This document shows, piece after piece, positions 1-7,131 of a stretch of DNA of 64,000 bases; positions within the stretch are counted from its first letter, which is position 1; the number at the start of each line of letters is the position of its first letter. Source of the DNA: Paenibacillus sp. FSL R5-0345. Its GTDB lineage: Bacteria > Bacillota > Bacilli > Paenibacillales > Paenibacillaceae. The position numbers were made by a program, and so were the translations under genes. Location: positions 1,674,001 to 1,738,000 of the forward strand of contig NZ_CP009281.1 of assembly GCF_000758585.1 (NCBI RefSeq). Reading direction: 5' to 3'. The notes under the pieces are model-generated. The model worked only from the letters and a program-made list of their open reading frames with translations, was not told the origin of the DNA and searched no databases.

Positions 1-1520
1 TCTTTACTAGAGTCAAGCTCACTTAGACGACCACGCAAATCATCTACAGGGATATTAATGGAGCCTTCAATATGGCCGTTGGCATGTTCGATTTCCGAAC
101 GCACGTCAACTAAAATGGTGTTGTTCTTGTCGCGTCCTTCTAAATCCTTTGGAACGAATACCGTGGTCATGCCTTGCAAAATATTTTCAGCGGCAAAGCC
201 AGCCATGTTCACCGGATCTTTAGCGGAAGAATAAGGAGGGGCGTAAGAAAGCTCCAATTCCGATAAATCAGTGACCGTACCTCTGAACCGAATAACTGTG
301 GCGATATCGTCGATACGTTTATCTACTCCGCTGTAACCGACAGCTTGTGCTCCTAGCACCGTACCTTTTGGATCAAAAATCAGCTTCATAGATATCGGAG
401 TTGCCCCCGGATAATAAGTTGCATGAGAGCTTGGATGTACGTAAATCACGTGATAAGGTAAGCCCAAACGCTGTAGTGTTTTTTCGTTATTGCCGGTAGA
501 AGCACCTGTGATTCCAAATACTTTGATAATGGAAGTTCCTTGGGAACCTTTATAAGTAGTGTTTAGACCGCTAACGTTGTCTGCTGCAATCCGACCTTGT
601 TTATTGGCAGGGCCTGCTAATGGAATGGCGGTTTTAGTTCCGTTCACGAAATCCACCACTTCGATCGCGTCACCGACAGCGTAAACCTGATCCAAATTTG
701 TCTCCATACGCTCGTTGACCAAGATATGCCCGCGTGGACCGAACTCTAAGCCACTATCCTTCAGGAAAGAGGTATCCGGCGAAACGCCGATAGCCAGCAG
801 AACCATATCACTTTGCAGCACCGTGCCACTTGCCAATTGAACTTCTATTTGTTCACCAACATCTGCAAACCCTTGAACCATATCCGAAAAAATAAGATTA
901 ACGCCATGCTCATCAAGCTCTTTTGCCAAAATAGAAGACATTTCAGGATCGAACGGAGCTAAGATTTGCGGACCCGCCTCGATCAAGGATACTTCCAGTC
1001 CAGCTTCTCTAAGGTTCTCAGCCATCTCAACACCGATAAATCCACCACCAATCACAACGGCTGAACGAGTGCCTTCGGCTGCGACTTTGGTTTTGATTTT
1101 GTCAGTGTCGGGAATGTTGCGCAGCATGTGAATTTTGGAACTCTCGATACCAGGTAGATTCGGACGAATTGGCTTAGCACCGGGTGATAAAATAAGCGCA
1201 TCATAGCTCTCTTCATAGGAGCCTTTTTCTTTACTTTCTACTCGCACTTTCTTGTTCACAGGGTCGATAGACACCACTTCGCTTTGAATCCGAACATCGA
1301 TGTTAAACCGTTTATGCATCGCCTCCGGTGTCTGCACCAGCAGCTTGGAACGGTCCTGAATGGAACCTCCGATATAATAAGGTAGTCCGCAATTGGCAAA
1401 AGAAATGTACGGATCACGCTCAAACATTACAATATGAGCCTCTTCATCTAATCTCCGAAGCCTGGCGGCGGCTGATGCGCCTCCTGCAACTCCTCCGACA
1501 ATCAGTACTTTTTTACTCAT
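1..1520 (-). CDS. cdr: CoA-disulfide reductase with C-terminal rhodanese domain, partial (3' end outside window)
   Basis: FAD-dependent pyridine nucleotide-disulfide oxidoreductase; family members reduce CoA disulfide or CoA persulfide with NAD(P)H. The protein starts MSKKVLIVGGVAGGASAAAR, an FAD-binding dinucleotide fold, followed by SFANCGLPYYIGG near residue 43, whose single Cys is the redox residue of this class. A second Rossmann motif (VVIGGGFIGVEMAE) lies around residues 150-165, and the FAD motif VYAVGDA follows. The last ~40 visible residues (DVRSEIEHANGHIEGSINIP) begin a rhodanese domain, so the protein is the CoADR-rhodanese fusion. About 506 codons are inside the window and the stop is beyond base 1. 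The start at 1520 has the upstream RBS GGGGAGGA. It lies 6 nt after the ArsR gene and is probably cotranscribed with it, which suggests a role in sulfane-sulfur or thiol homeostasis. Confidence 0.9.
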   Translation of the reverse strand, partial: MSKKVLIVGGVAGGASAAARLRRLDEEAHIVMFERDPYISFANCGLPYYIGGSIQDRSKLLVQTPEAMHKRFNIDVRIQSEVVSIDPVNKKVRVESKEKGSYEESYDALILSPGAKPIRPNLPGIESSKIHMLRNIPDTDKIKTKVAAEGTRSAVVIGGGFIGVEMAENLREAGLEVSLIEAGPQILAPFDPEMSSILAKELDEHGVNLIFSDMVQGFADVGEQIEVQLASGTVLQSDMVLLAIGVSPDTSFLKDSGLEFGPRGHILVNERMETNLDQVYAVGDAIEVVDFVNGTKTAIPLAGPANKQGRIAADNVSGLNTTYKGSQGTSIIKVFGITGASTGNNEKTLQRLGLPYHVIYVHPSSHATYYPGATPISMKLIFDPKGTVLGAQAVGYSGVDKRIDDIATVIRFRGTVTDLSELELSYAPPYSSAKDPVNMAGFAAENILQGMTTVFVPKDLEGRDKNNTILVDVRSEIEHANGHIEGSINIPVDDLRGRLSELDSSK

Positions 1521-1526
1521 GATGAT

Positions 1527-1811
1527 TTAGTCCTCCCCTAAAAATAGCTGAATTAGATGTTTGATCTTCTCGTCTTTAACAGAATAGTTAATTTCCAGTC
1601 CATTACGTTCGGTTTCGACAATGCCTAGGGATCTAAGCTTCTGTAAATGCTGTGATACCGTAGATTGTGGAAGGTCAAGACAGTCTTGCATGAAGCTAAC
1701 GTTGCAGCTGCCTTTTTCAAGCAGTCCTTTAATGATGCATAAGCGAACGGGATGAGCGATAGCCTTTAAGGTTTCGGCGGTTTGGTTATAGGCTTTAAAA
1801 TTTTTGTCCAT
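1527..1811 (-). CDS. ArsR-family winged-helix repressor, probable sulfur/thiol sensor
   Basis: 94-residue single-domain ArsR/SmtB regulator. The fold is visible as LKAIAHPVRLCIIKGLLEKG (helices 1-2), a recognition region LPQSTVSQHLQKLRSLGIV and a wing (ETERNGLEINYSV). Cysteines occur at residues 25, 36 and 44. C36 and C44 flank the helix that carries CxC metal sites in classical ArsR, but the CVC motif itself is absent, so thiol or persulfide sensing is as plausible as metal sensing. The start at 1811 has a GAGGAG RBS. It is the first gene of a two-gene operon with the CoA-disulfide reductase and is divergent from three rhodanese genes, so it probably controls both directions through the palindrome at 1842-1863. 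Family call is firm; the inducer is inference. Confidence 0.88.
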   Translation of the reverse strand: MDKNFKAYNQTAETLKAIAHPVRLCIIKGLLEKGSCNVSFMQDCLDLPQSTVSQHLQKLRSLGIVETERNGLEINYSVKDEKIKHLIQLFLGED

Positions 1812-1841
1812 GGTTATGAACTCCTCGCTTTACAATATCCT

Positions 1842-1863
1842 TATATCGTAATATTATGATATA
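1842..1863. promoter_or_regulatory. 22-bp near-perfect palindrome, probable ArsR operator
   Basis: The half site TATATCGTAAT is followed by its inverted copy with only one mismatched symmetric pair (C-G versus T-A type changes at positions 7 and 16). It is centred between the arsR start (1811) and the first rhodanese start (1913), the expected place for an operator that shuts off both divergent transcripts. ArsR proteins bind AT-rich imperfect palindromes of this kind. Function is inferred from position and symmetry. Confidence 0.6.
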
Positions 1864-1912
1864 GTGATATAAAAATCAAGTTATTTTTACAAAAGAGAAG
1901 GAGAGATGCTCG

Positions 1913-2233
1913 ATGGCTTTTAAAATTCCAAAGGAAATTACTCCTCAGCAAGTGGCGGAACGTCTGAAGAATGGAGAAGCTCCTACGCTGCTGGATGTAC
2001 GCGAACCCGCCGAATGGGTGGAGGGACATGTGATCGGTGCTAAGCATATTCCGCTTGGACAGCTGTTAATGCGTATAGATGAACTAGATCCTAATGCAGA
2101 GACAATTGTGATGTGCTTAAGTGGTGGTCGAAGTGGACTGGCGTGTGAGCTGCTGAGCGAAAAGGGATACAATGTTGTGAACATGACGGGTGGATTAGGT
2201 GCTTGGACGGATGATTTTTTGGTGCGGGGGTAA
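1913..2233 (+). CDS. rhodanese-domain sulfurtransferase (single domain)
   Basis: 106-residue single-domain rhodanese. LLDVREPAEWVEGHVIGAKHIPL (N-terminal CH2A-like signature) and the active-site loop beginning at Cys68 (CLSGGRSG) are intact, so the protein should carry a persulfide on C68. There is no signal peptide, so it is cytosolic. The start at ATG 1913 follows AAGGAGA; an earlier ATG at 1905 is out of frame and stops within a few codons. It is the first gene of a three-rhodanese operon divergent from arsR-CoA-disulfide reductase. Family members move sulfane sulfur between thiols; the physiological donor here is unknown. Confidence 0.87.
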   Translation: MAFKIPKEITPQQVAERLKNGEAPTLLDVREPAEWVEGHVIGAKHIPLGQLLMRIDELDPNAETIVMCLSGGRSGLACELLSEKGYNVVNMTGGLGAWTDDFLVRG

Positions 2234-2238
2234 TAGCC

Positions 2239-2652
2239 ATGACGGTTCGGATCATACTATTTGTTCTATTAGTAATAAGTCTTGTGCGGGTCCTACGTTA
2301 CGCTTGGCCTGTCCGTTCACTCTCATTTGTGGAAGCACGCGACGTTCGCGAATTAGCAGATCAATCATTGGACATGAAAATGCTCGATGTGAGGGATGCC
2401 GTAGATTATGAGAAGAACAATATCCGTGGTTCGATAAATATATCGCTTGGGCGGCTAGCTTATGTATGGCAGCATTGTCTATCCCCGGGCGATTCGGTCC
2501 TAATTCTTGCAGATAGTTATTATAAAAGAAACAAAGCTGCGAGAATTCTTTATAAGCAGGGCTTTCGAAAGTTATATGCGGTAAACGGTGATTTTTTAGG
2601 GAACAAAAGAACGCTCTCCGACATTTCTGTGAAAGGTTGTTGTGAAGGATAA
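2239..2652 (+). CDS. membrane-anchored rhodanese-like protein lacking the catalytic cysteine
   Basis: 137 residues. An N-terminal hydrophobic segment (residues ~4-22, ILFVLLVISLVRVLRYAW) is followed by a rhodanese fold recognisable from MLDVRDAVDYEKNNIRGSINISL. Aligned to its downstream neighbour (YCRSGMRSKSAARIL), the active-site loop reads LADSYYKRNKAARIL, so the catalytic Cys is replaced by Ala and the loop is bulky. It is therefore probably not a sulfurtransferase. Two Cys close to the C-terminus (KGCCEG) might offer another thiol site. The stop codon overlaps the next ATG by one base (2652), which argues for translational coupling. A scaffold or sensor role is inference. Confidence 0.75.
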   Translation: MTVRIILFVLLVISLVRVLRYAWPVRSLSFVEARDVRELADQSLDMKMLDVRDAVDYEKNNIRGSINISLGRLAYVWQHCLSPGDSVLILADSYYKRNKAARILYKQGFRKLYAVNGDFLGNKRTLSDISVKGCCEG

Positions 2653-3008
2653 TGGATTTAAGCTCATGGATGTCCCGTCTCGGATTTGGTAAAAGCGCAA
2701 GTGTTAGAACATTGAAGCCGGCAGAATTCCGCAATGAAATGGATAGATCTAAAACAAAGCTCGTGATCGATGTACGCGAACCGGATGAATACAAGAGTGG
2801 ATTTATTCAGGGGGCGAAAAACATCCCATTATCCCAGCTGGAGCAGCGACTAGGGGAAATCCCGAAAGATCGGGATGTGCTACTCTACTGCCGCAGTGGT
2901 ATGCGAAGCAAAAGTGCAGCACGGATTCTAAGTAAGCACGGATATACTCGACTTGCACATTTGCAGGGCGGGGTAAGTAGCTGGGATGGGAAGTTGGGTC
3001 GGAGGTAG
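2652..3008 (+). CDS. rhodanese-domain sulfurtransferase
   Basis: 118 residues: a short N-terminal extension, then a canonical single rhodanese domain. VIDVREPDEYKSGFIQGAKN is followed by a complete active-site loop YCRSGMRS with catalytic Cys, and the C-terminal LQGGVSSWDGK. The ATG overlaps the preceding stop by one nucleotide. It is the last gene of the rhodanese operon, and an intrinsic terminator lies about 125 nt downstream. It probably hands sulfur to, or detoxifies sulfane sulfur with, the other proteins of the module; the specific acceptor cannot be read from sequence. Confidence 0.87.
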   Translation: MDLSSWMSRLGFGKSASVRTLKPAEFRNEMDRSKTKLVIDVREPDEYKSGFIQGAKNIPLSQLEQRLGEIPKDRDVLLYCRSGMRSKSAARILSKHGYTRLAHLQGGVSSWDGKLGRR

Positions 3009-3132
3009 GCTTAGTGGATTTCATTTTATATTGAGGATAGGCTCACTGAGGTTGCTTTAACGTTGATAGTAGAGTGTTATTGACAGTATCAGAAAGCGAA
3101 TACTATACTTTTGATTAATAGGACGAAGCACG

Positions 3133-3164
3133 TCCCGTACCGATATTGGGTGCGGGATTTTTTT
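3133..3164 (+). terminator. intrinsic terminator after rhodanese operon
   Basis: A nine-pair stem (TCCCGTACC / GGTGCGGGA with one G-T pair) and a 7-nt loop are followed by seven T residues. Position fits termination of the rhodanese transcript. Confidence 0.75.
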
Positions 3165-3186
3165 ATGTCGAGGAGGAGGGTGACGT

Positions 3187-3864
3187 ATGGGATTTGCGGA
3201 GGAACATCGTAAGTGGGTAGAGGAGCATATAAGTCGAAGGACGGGAGAAAGGCGGGGGAGATTGAAGCGGGGACATGGCCATGGTGAGCGGATGTTTTTG
3301 GAGAAGGTATGGTGGGCTATGATGGGTCATCTTAATGACCTCCATCCTGAATATGAAGTGTTGGATTGGCGCAGCAGGCTCTACTTTGTTGATTTTGTGT
3401 GGAAACCTGGGCAGGTGAAATTTGCGTTTGAAGTAAAAGGCTACGGCCCGCATGTGCAAAATACAGACAGGACGCGCTATCGGCAGGAGCTAAATCGAGA
3501 GACTTATCTGCAAATCGCGGGTTATCGGGTGGTGGCGATTCCTTATGATGACCTGGAAGTAAGTCCTGAACTTACGATTACTTTGCTTCGGCCGTTGCTG
3601 ATGCCGTACCTCGCATTGAGGCTGGAAGAGAAGGAGGAGTTCAGCCGACTGGAGCGTGATATTTTGCGGATTGCTGTGCGTTCGAATGGTTGTATTCGAC
3701 CGGTTGATTTGGTGAAGGTGCTTGGGATTGATAAGCGTACGGCTATAAAAGGTTTGAGTCTTCTCTGTAATAAAGGAAAGTTTAGTCCTATAGTTTTGGA
3801 GAAGAGTGGTAGAGTTTGCCGATATGAATATAAGCATTCCTTTAAGGATGATCAACTATGGTAA
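3187..3864 (+). CDS. PD-(D/E)XK nuclease-like protein with C-terminal winged-helix region (DUF559-like)
   Basis: 225 residues, not recognised as a named gene. Residues ~65-125 show the arrangement of a PD-(D/E)XK fold: FVDFVW, then FAFEVKGYG about 15 residues later (candidate D, E and K), then ELNRETYLQIAGYRVVAIPYDDL, which resembles the C-terminal strand-helix part of DUF559/Vsr-like endonucleases. Residues ~150-215 (LERDILRIAVRSNGCIRPVD, then LGIDKRTAIKGLSLLCNKG) look like a winged-helix DNA-binding domain. The RBS GGAGGAGGG precedes ATG 3187. It stands alone after a terminator, with no methylase or other defence gene beside it. A DNA-cleaving or DNA-repair role is possible; family membership is by pattern only. 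Confidence 0.72.
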   Translation: MGFAEEHRKWVEEHISRRTGERRGRLKRGHGHGERMFLEKVWWAMMGHLNDLHPEYEVLDWRSRLYFVDFVWKPGQVKFAFEVKGYGPHVQNTDRTRYRQELNRETYLQIAGYRVVAIPYDDLEVSPELTITLLRPLLMPYLALRLEEKEEFSRLERDILRIAVRSNGCIRPVDLVKVLGIDKRTAIKGLSLLCNKGKFSPIVLEKSGRVCRYEYKHSFKDDQLW

Positions 3865-3872
3865 GCTTTCAT

Positions 3873-3938
3873 AAAGAGGTACAAAAATCCCCTAGATATC
3901 GGCTGAAAGGCGTGAAATGGGCGAAAGAGGTACAAAAA
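3873..3938. repeat. pair of 15-bp direct repeats
   Basis: AAAGAGGTACAAAAA occurs at 3873-3887 and again at 3924-3938, 51 bp apart, in the non-coding stretch between the nuclease-like gene and the HIT gene. The whole stretch 3865-4148 shows no convincing gene; an open frame beginning at 3858 lacks an RBS and recognisable domains. Meaning unknown. Confidence 0.5.
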
Positions 3939-4148
3939 GCATTCTGGGATATTACACGAGAGCAATATTGCATCGGAAATGGAGAATACGCGAAGAGGAT
4001 ATCATTCCTTCCCGTAATTTGTATAACAACACCAAAGTGTGTATTTTTGGACGAATGCAACGCAGGCGAAGCCTCCGTACATCCGGTAAAAAATGCGCTA
4101 GGATCGCTTTTAATGACATGACCTTAGATATAGGATGGAGTGTGCAAT

Positions 4149-4565
4149 ATGGAATGTTTGGGATGTCGGATTGCTAATGGAATTGAGCCTAACGTAAAAG
4201 TAGTATATGAAAATGAATTTATTACTTGTGTACTAGATATCGCTCCGTTTAACGAAGGGCATACTCTGATCCTTCCTAAAAAGCATTACTGGGATCTCGA
4301 AGAAATCGATTCAGAGACTGCGTATGCGATAATGGATGGGTCGAAGAAGTTATCAGTCGTTCTGAAAACATTGTTCAAACCGGATGGTATAAGCATATGC
4401 CAAAATGGCGGAAAGTTTAATGATTTGACCCATTACCATATGCACCTTATCCCTAGATACGAAGGCGATGGATTCGCTTGGAGTGAACCACTACACCCAC
4501 ACGGTGCTGAGAAGTTATTAAGTCACACGCAAGCAAAGATTCTTAACTTATTAAAAAAGCAATAA
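4149..4565 (+). CDS. HIT-family nucleotide hydrolase/transferase
   Basis: 138 residues from ATG 4149. The protein has the HIT fold with the histidine triad HYHMHLIPR near residue 97, preceded by the typical core (FITCVLDIAPFNEGHTLILP) and a GxxICQNGG segment. Family members hydrolyse or transfer nucleoside phosphates such as dinucleoside polyphosphates; the central His is the nucleophile. A CxxC (CLGC) near the N-terminus resembles the zinc-binding start of some HIT proteins. The RBS GGATGGAG is 8 nt before ATG 4149; a GTG at 4140 in the same frame is an alternative start. Monocistronic, with a terminator just downstream. The exact substrate is unknown. Confidence 0.85.
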   Translation: MECLGCRIANGIEPNVKVVYENEFITCVLDIAPFNEGHTLILPKKHYWDLEEIDSETAYAIMDGSKKLSVVLKTLFKPDGISICQNGGKFNDLTHYHMHLIPRYEGDGFAWSEPLHPHGAEKLLSHTQAKILNLLKKQ

Positions 4566-4574
4566 ACATAAAAA

Positions 4575-4611
4575 GGCATTCCTGAAGCGATATCAGGATG
4601 CCCCTTTCTTT
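4575..4611 (+). terminator. intrinsic terminator after HIT gene
   Basis: GGCATTCCTGA pairs with TCAGGATGCC (ten pairs and one bulged T) around a short loop, followed by a pyrimidine/T-rich tail. It may also serve the convergent gene at 4624. Confidence 0.65.
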
Positions 4612-4623
4612 AAACAGAGCGCA

Positions 4624-4968
4624 CTAATCACATCCGCCACCGCCGCCAGAATCTCCTCCACCGAAATCTCCCCCGCTACTGTGCCCGCTATCCCCACTCC
4701 AACTATGCCCGCTGTCATGTCCGGAATGATGATGGGAGTCGCCACCGTGATGGTGATGATGTTGGTGGTGATTAGAGTGATTAGAGTGATTCGGGTTATT
4801 TGGATCTAATAGATCTGGATGGCTGGCTGCCATAAAAGACATACTGGCCGCATCATCACGTCTATTCCTCTCAAATTTGTTGCTGTTCGAGCTGCTTGAA
4901 CCATTGCGAACTACGGCCTGTATGATAATAAATACAACAACTCCAATAAACAGGATTCCAAACACCAC
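4624..4968 (-). CDS. small membrane protein with His/Gly/Asp-rich tail
   Basis: 114 residues, function unknown. Residues ~2-20 form one hydrophobic segment (FGILFIGVVVFIIIQAVV), followed by a polar linker and a low-complexity tail. The tail has alternating NHSNHS, a run of five His, then SGHDSGHSW repeats, and ends in Gly/Asp (GGGDSGGGGGCD) with a terminal Cys. Such tails bind divalent metals in many proteins, but low complexity alone does not prove this. The GTG start at 4968 is supported by GGGAGGG about 9 nt upstream. Convergent with the HIT gene. Confidence 0.65.
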   Translation of the reverse strand: MVFGILFIGVVVFIIIQAVVRNGSSSSNSNKFERNRRDDAASMSFMAASHPDLLDPNNPNHSNHSNHHQHHHHHGGDSHHHSGHDSGHSWSGDSGHSSGGDFGGGDSGGGGGCD

Positions 4969-5056
4969 TATTGATCGCCCTCCCAGTTGTTCATTATAAG
5001 CTGTACTTTTTAAAATTGTACCATAATATCGAATAGATGGATTTAAGGGAATGGAA

Positions 5057-5995
5057 TCAGCGATTAGCTGTTTTGATCAGAAACTCAAGATTTCGATAAA
5101 AAATACTGCCAAACTTCCAGTGAAGGTACGGCTCAGGAATTTCTATATCATTCACGTCCATCAGAGCATTCTCCACAACCATTTGTTTACTAATGCTAAT
5201 TAGATCATTTATATATTGTCTGATTTGTTGGATATAAGGGCTAGAAGCAGCAGGTCCATGTCCAGGGACTAACAGGTCTACATTTAAACTCTCGATAAAA
5301 GTAAGTGCCTCCAACCATGATATAGGGTCACCATCTACTAGGAGTGGATGATTATGAACGGCGACAATATCTCCAACAAAAGCGATGGAATCCGAAGGTG
5401 AATATAGAATTGTATCACAATCAGTATGTGCTGCACCCACCGATAAGAGTTCAACAGTTCTCGCTGATCCGTGTAGGGTTATTTTTCGATCATAGGTCAG
5501 CTGGGGCAGCGTCACTTTAAGTGTTAGAATGGACTCTTTGATTTCTAATAGATAGGAAAGCTCAGAGGACAGTTCTTTTTGTTTCGAAGTATGATGTTCG
5601 TGATCAATAGAAGCGTTTAGTTTAAGAATGTCTTCTTCTAGGTTAGGGAGAAGGTTCCTCATACGATTGAGCCATTCAGGTTGAGTCTTCATCATGAGCT
5701 CTCTTGTAGTACTAGAAGATACTATTAGTTCCTCCGAAAAGTGTTGGTTTCCTCTAACATGGTCTCCATGCCAATGACTGTTGATAATGTATTTTATGGG
5801 TTGATTAAAAAAATATAAAGCAGCCTCTCTAAGATCTTTACCTGCTTGTGGAGTATTGAACGTGTCGAAAATCAATGTGTGGTCGCCCATATCTATTAAT
5901 CCTGCATTGCTCATGGCTCCGCCTTGCTCCTTGGCTTCAAGGACGTAAATTCCTTCGGCTAGCGGTACACAGTTAAAATGTCTGGAGTGAAACAT
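5057..5995 (-). CDS. metallo-beta-lactamase-fold hydrolase
   Basis: 312 residues from ATG 5995. The zinc motif HWHGDH is at residues 74-79. Later ligands fit GAAHTDCD (His), FVGDIVA (Asp) and VPGHGPA (His), so both metal sites are complete. The N-terminal half (GGAMSNAGLIDMGDHTLIFDTF) is typical of the superfamily. Between the two halves is a long charged helical insert (LEEDILKLNASIDHEHHTSK). There is no signal peptide, so it is probably a cytosolic hydrolase of unknown substrate. The TTG start at 6022 would add nine residues, but AGAGG lies just upstream of ATG 5995, which I prefer. Monocistronic, upstream of and divergent from the guanidine riboswitch. Confidence 0.82.
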   Translation of the reverse strand: MFHSRHFNCVPLAEGIYVLEAKEQGGAMSNAGLIDMGDHTLIFDTFNTPQAGKDLREAALYFFNQPIKYIINSHWHGDHVRGNQHFSEELIVSSSTTRELMMKTQPEWLNRMRNLLPNLEEDILKLNASIDHEHHTSKQKELSSELSYLLEIKESILTLKVTLPQLTYDRKITLHGSARTVELLSVGAAHTDCDTILYSPSDSIAFVGDIVAVHNHPLLVDGDPISWLEALTFIESLNVDLLVPGHGPAASSPYIQQIRQYINDLISISKQMVVENALMDVNDIEIPEPYLHWKFGSIFYRNLEFLIKTANR

Positions 5996-6098
5996 GATCA
6001 ACCTCTTTTCATAGGGAATCAAGCATCAATACTTTTGCTATTTTACAATTTTATGGAATGGATCGCTGTGAGATTGTTCTTTTTTTATTTAGAAAAGG

Positions 6099-6127
6099 TT
6101 GATTTTATCACCCCGATTTGCTACCAT
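6099..6127 (+). promoter_or_regulatory. candidate sigma-A promoter for the guanidine exporter
   Basis: TTGATT at 6099 and TACCAT at 6122 are separated by 17 bp, about 23 bp before the riboswitch begins. The -35 is good and the -10 moderate. Confidence 0.4.
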
Positions 6128-6149
6128 ACGATGTAACTTAATAGTTATT

Positions 6150-6290
6150 GTTTTCTAGGGTTCCGCAGCTGGTGCACAGCTGGTCTGGTCCGAGGGAAAA
6201 CGCACGAACAACATCGTTCGTGTCTACACGGAGGGATAAAAGCCCGGGAGGTATCGTTATAAATGACGATGACCTTCCGGGCTTATTTGT
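6150..6290 (+). promoter_or_regulatory. guanidine-I (ykkC) riboswitch with overlapping intrinsic terminator
   Basis: The conserved ykkC blocks are present in order: CTAGGGTTCCG at 6155, GGTCTGGTCCGAGGG near 6181, TACACGGAGGGATAAAAG near 6223 and GCCCGGGAG at 6242. This aptamer class binds guanidinium. The 3' conserved block also forms the left arm of a strong hairpin (AGCCCGG ... CCGGGCTT, 6241-6283) with an inner ATCGTTATAAATGACGAT stem and a T-rich tail. Ligand binding should therefore prevent terminator formation and allow transcription of the two downstream SMR genes. A short open frame crossing this region is not a gene. Confidence 0.92.
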
Positions 6291-6338
6291 TTGTTTCGTG
6301 GGCAATTATAAAGTTAGTGAATTGAAGGAGGGCTTGGA

Positions 6339-6683
6339 ATGAAGAACAATTCAGAGTGGTTAAAGGTAGTTGGTGCAGCTGTTTTCGAGGTCATGTGGGT
6401 CATCGGCTTGAAGCATGCCTCCACGATGTGGGAGTGGCTGATAACTGTGGTAGCTATAATAATAAGCTTCTATGTGATGATTTCAGCGAGTACCAAATTG
6501 CCGGTCGGCACGGTTTATTCCGTGTTTGTTGGTCTAGGAACTGCAGGTACAGTAGTTGCGGACATGGTTTTATTCGGAGAACCGTTCAAGTTGATGAAGC
6601 TGGTTCTAGTGGTTATTTTGCTGGCAGGCGTTATAGGATTGAAAATGGTGACCAAAGAAGCCGAAGTAAAGGGGGAGTCTTAA
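6339..6683 (+). CDS. guanidinium exporter, SMR family subunit 1 (YkkC/Gdx type)
   Basis: 114-residue small multidrug resistance protein with four hydrophobic helices. The helix-1 Glu that couples protons in the family is in AAVFEVMWVIGLKHAS, near residue 17. KLPVGTVYSVFVGLGTAGTV is the helix-3 GxG packing motif, and LFGEP follows before helix 4. AAGGAGG precedes ATG 6339. The gene is immediately downstream of a guanidine-I riboswitch and is followed without a gap by a second SMR gene, the arrangement of heteromeric Gdx-type exporters. Guanidinium as substrate follows from the riboswitch; drug export cannot be excluded. Confidence 0.9.
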   Translation: MKNNSEWLKVVGAAVFEVMWVIGLKHASTMWEWLITVVAIIISFYVMISASTKLPVGTVYSVFVGLGTAGTVVADMVLFGEPFKLMKLVLVVILLAGVIGLKMVTKEAEVKGES

Positions 6684-6998
6684 ATGGCATGGGTATTTCT
6701 GGTTGTTGCTGGTTTATTTGAAATGTTTGGAGTAGCTATGATTAATAGGTTGAATAAACACCGGAATTTCCTGTCGTTCGCGCTGCTCTTTCTTGGTTTC
6801 GGAGCAAGCTTTCTGTTTCTGTCTTTAGCTATGAAGAGTCTGCCGATGGGAACAGCTTATGCGGTATGGACAGGAATCGGTGCATCCGGCGGAGCGATTC
6901 TGGGGATGATATTGTATGGAGAGGCCAAAGACTGGCGCCGGATCGTCTGTATTATTATGATTCTGGGGGCCGCTGTGGGACTAAAACTGATAGCTTAG
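6684..6998 (+). CDS. guanidinium exporter, SMR family subunit 2 (YkkD/Gdx type)
   Basis: 104-residue four-helix SMR protein. The helix-1 Glu is in VVAGLFEMFGVAMINR (residue ~13). SLPMGTAYAVWTGIGASGGA is the classical SMR signature, and MILYGEA precedes the final helix. The ATG at 6684 abuts the stop of subunit 1, so the two are translationally coupled and should form a heterodimer. Subunit 1 carries a KHAS-type loop whereas this one carries NRLN after helix 1, which fits opposite membrane orientations; this is inference from family behaviour. Confidence 0.9.
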   Translation: MAWVFLVVAGLFEMFGVAMINRLNKHRNFLSFALLFLGFGASFLFLSLAMKSLPMGTAYAVWTGIGASGGAILGMILYGEAKDWRRIVCIIMILGAAVGLKLIA

Positions 6999-7131
6999 TT
7001 TGGGATTCATTCGTAATTTTTCTCTACAAAAGAGAGATTAGTTAAAATTTAGACACGATTCAGATGTTTAGAAAGGTTCTTATAGGTCGTATAAAGTAAG
7101 TATACAATACTTCAATAAGGGGATTTTTAAT

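Noticed and set aside
3873..3938. CRISPR array
   Set aside because: Only two short repeats, no third unit and no cas genes in the window.
3858..4121. Open frame of 87 codons after the nuclease-like gene
   Set aside because: It overlaps the previous stop, lacks an RBS, shows no domain, and spans the direct repeats; composition looks random.
6148..6342. Open frame of 64 codons upstream of the SMR genes
   Set aside because: It lies entirely within the guanidine-I riboswitch and its terminator.
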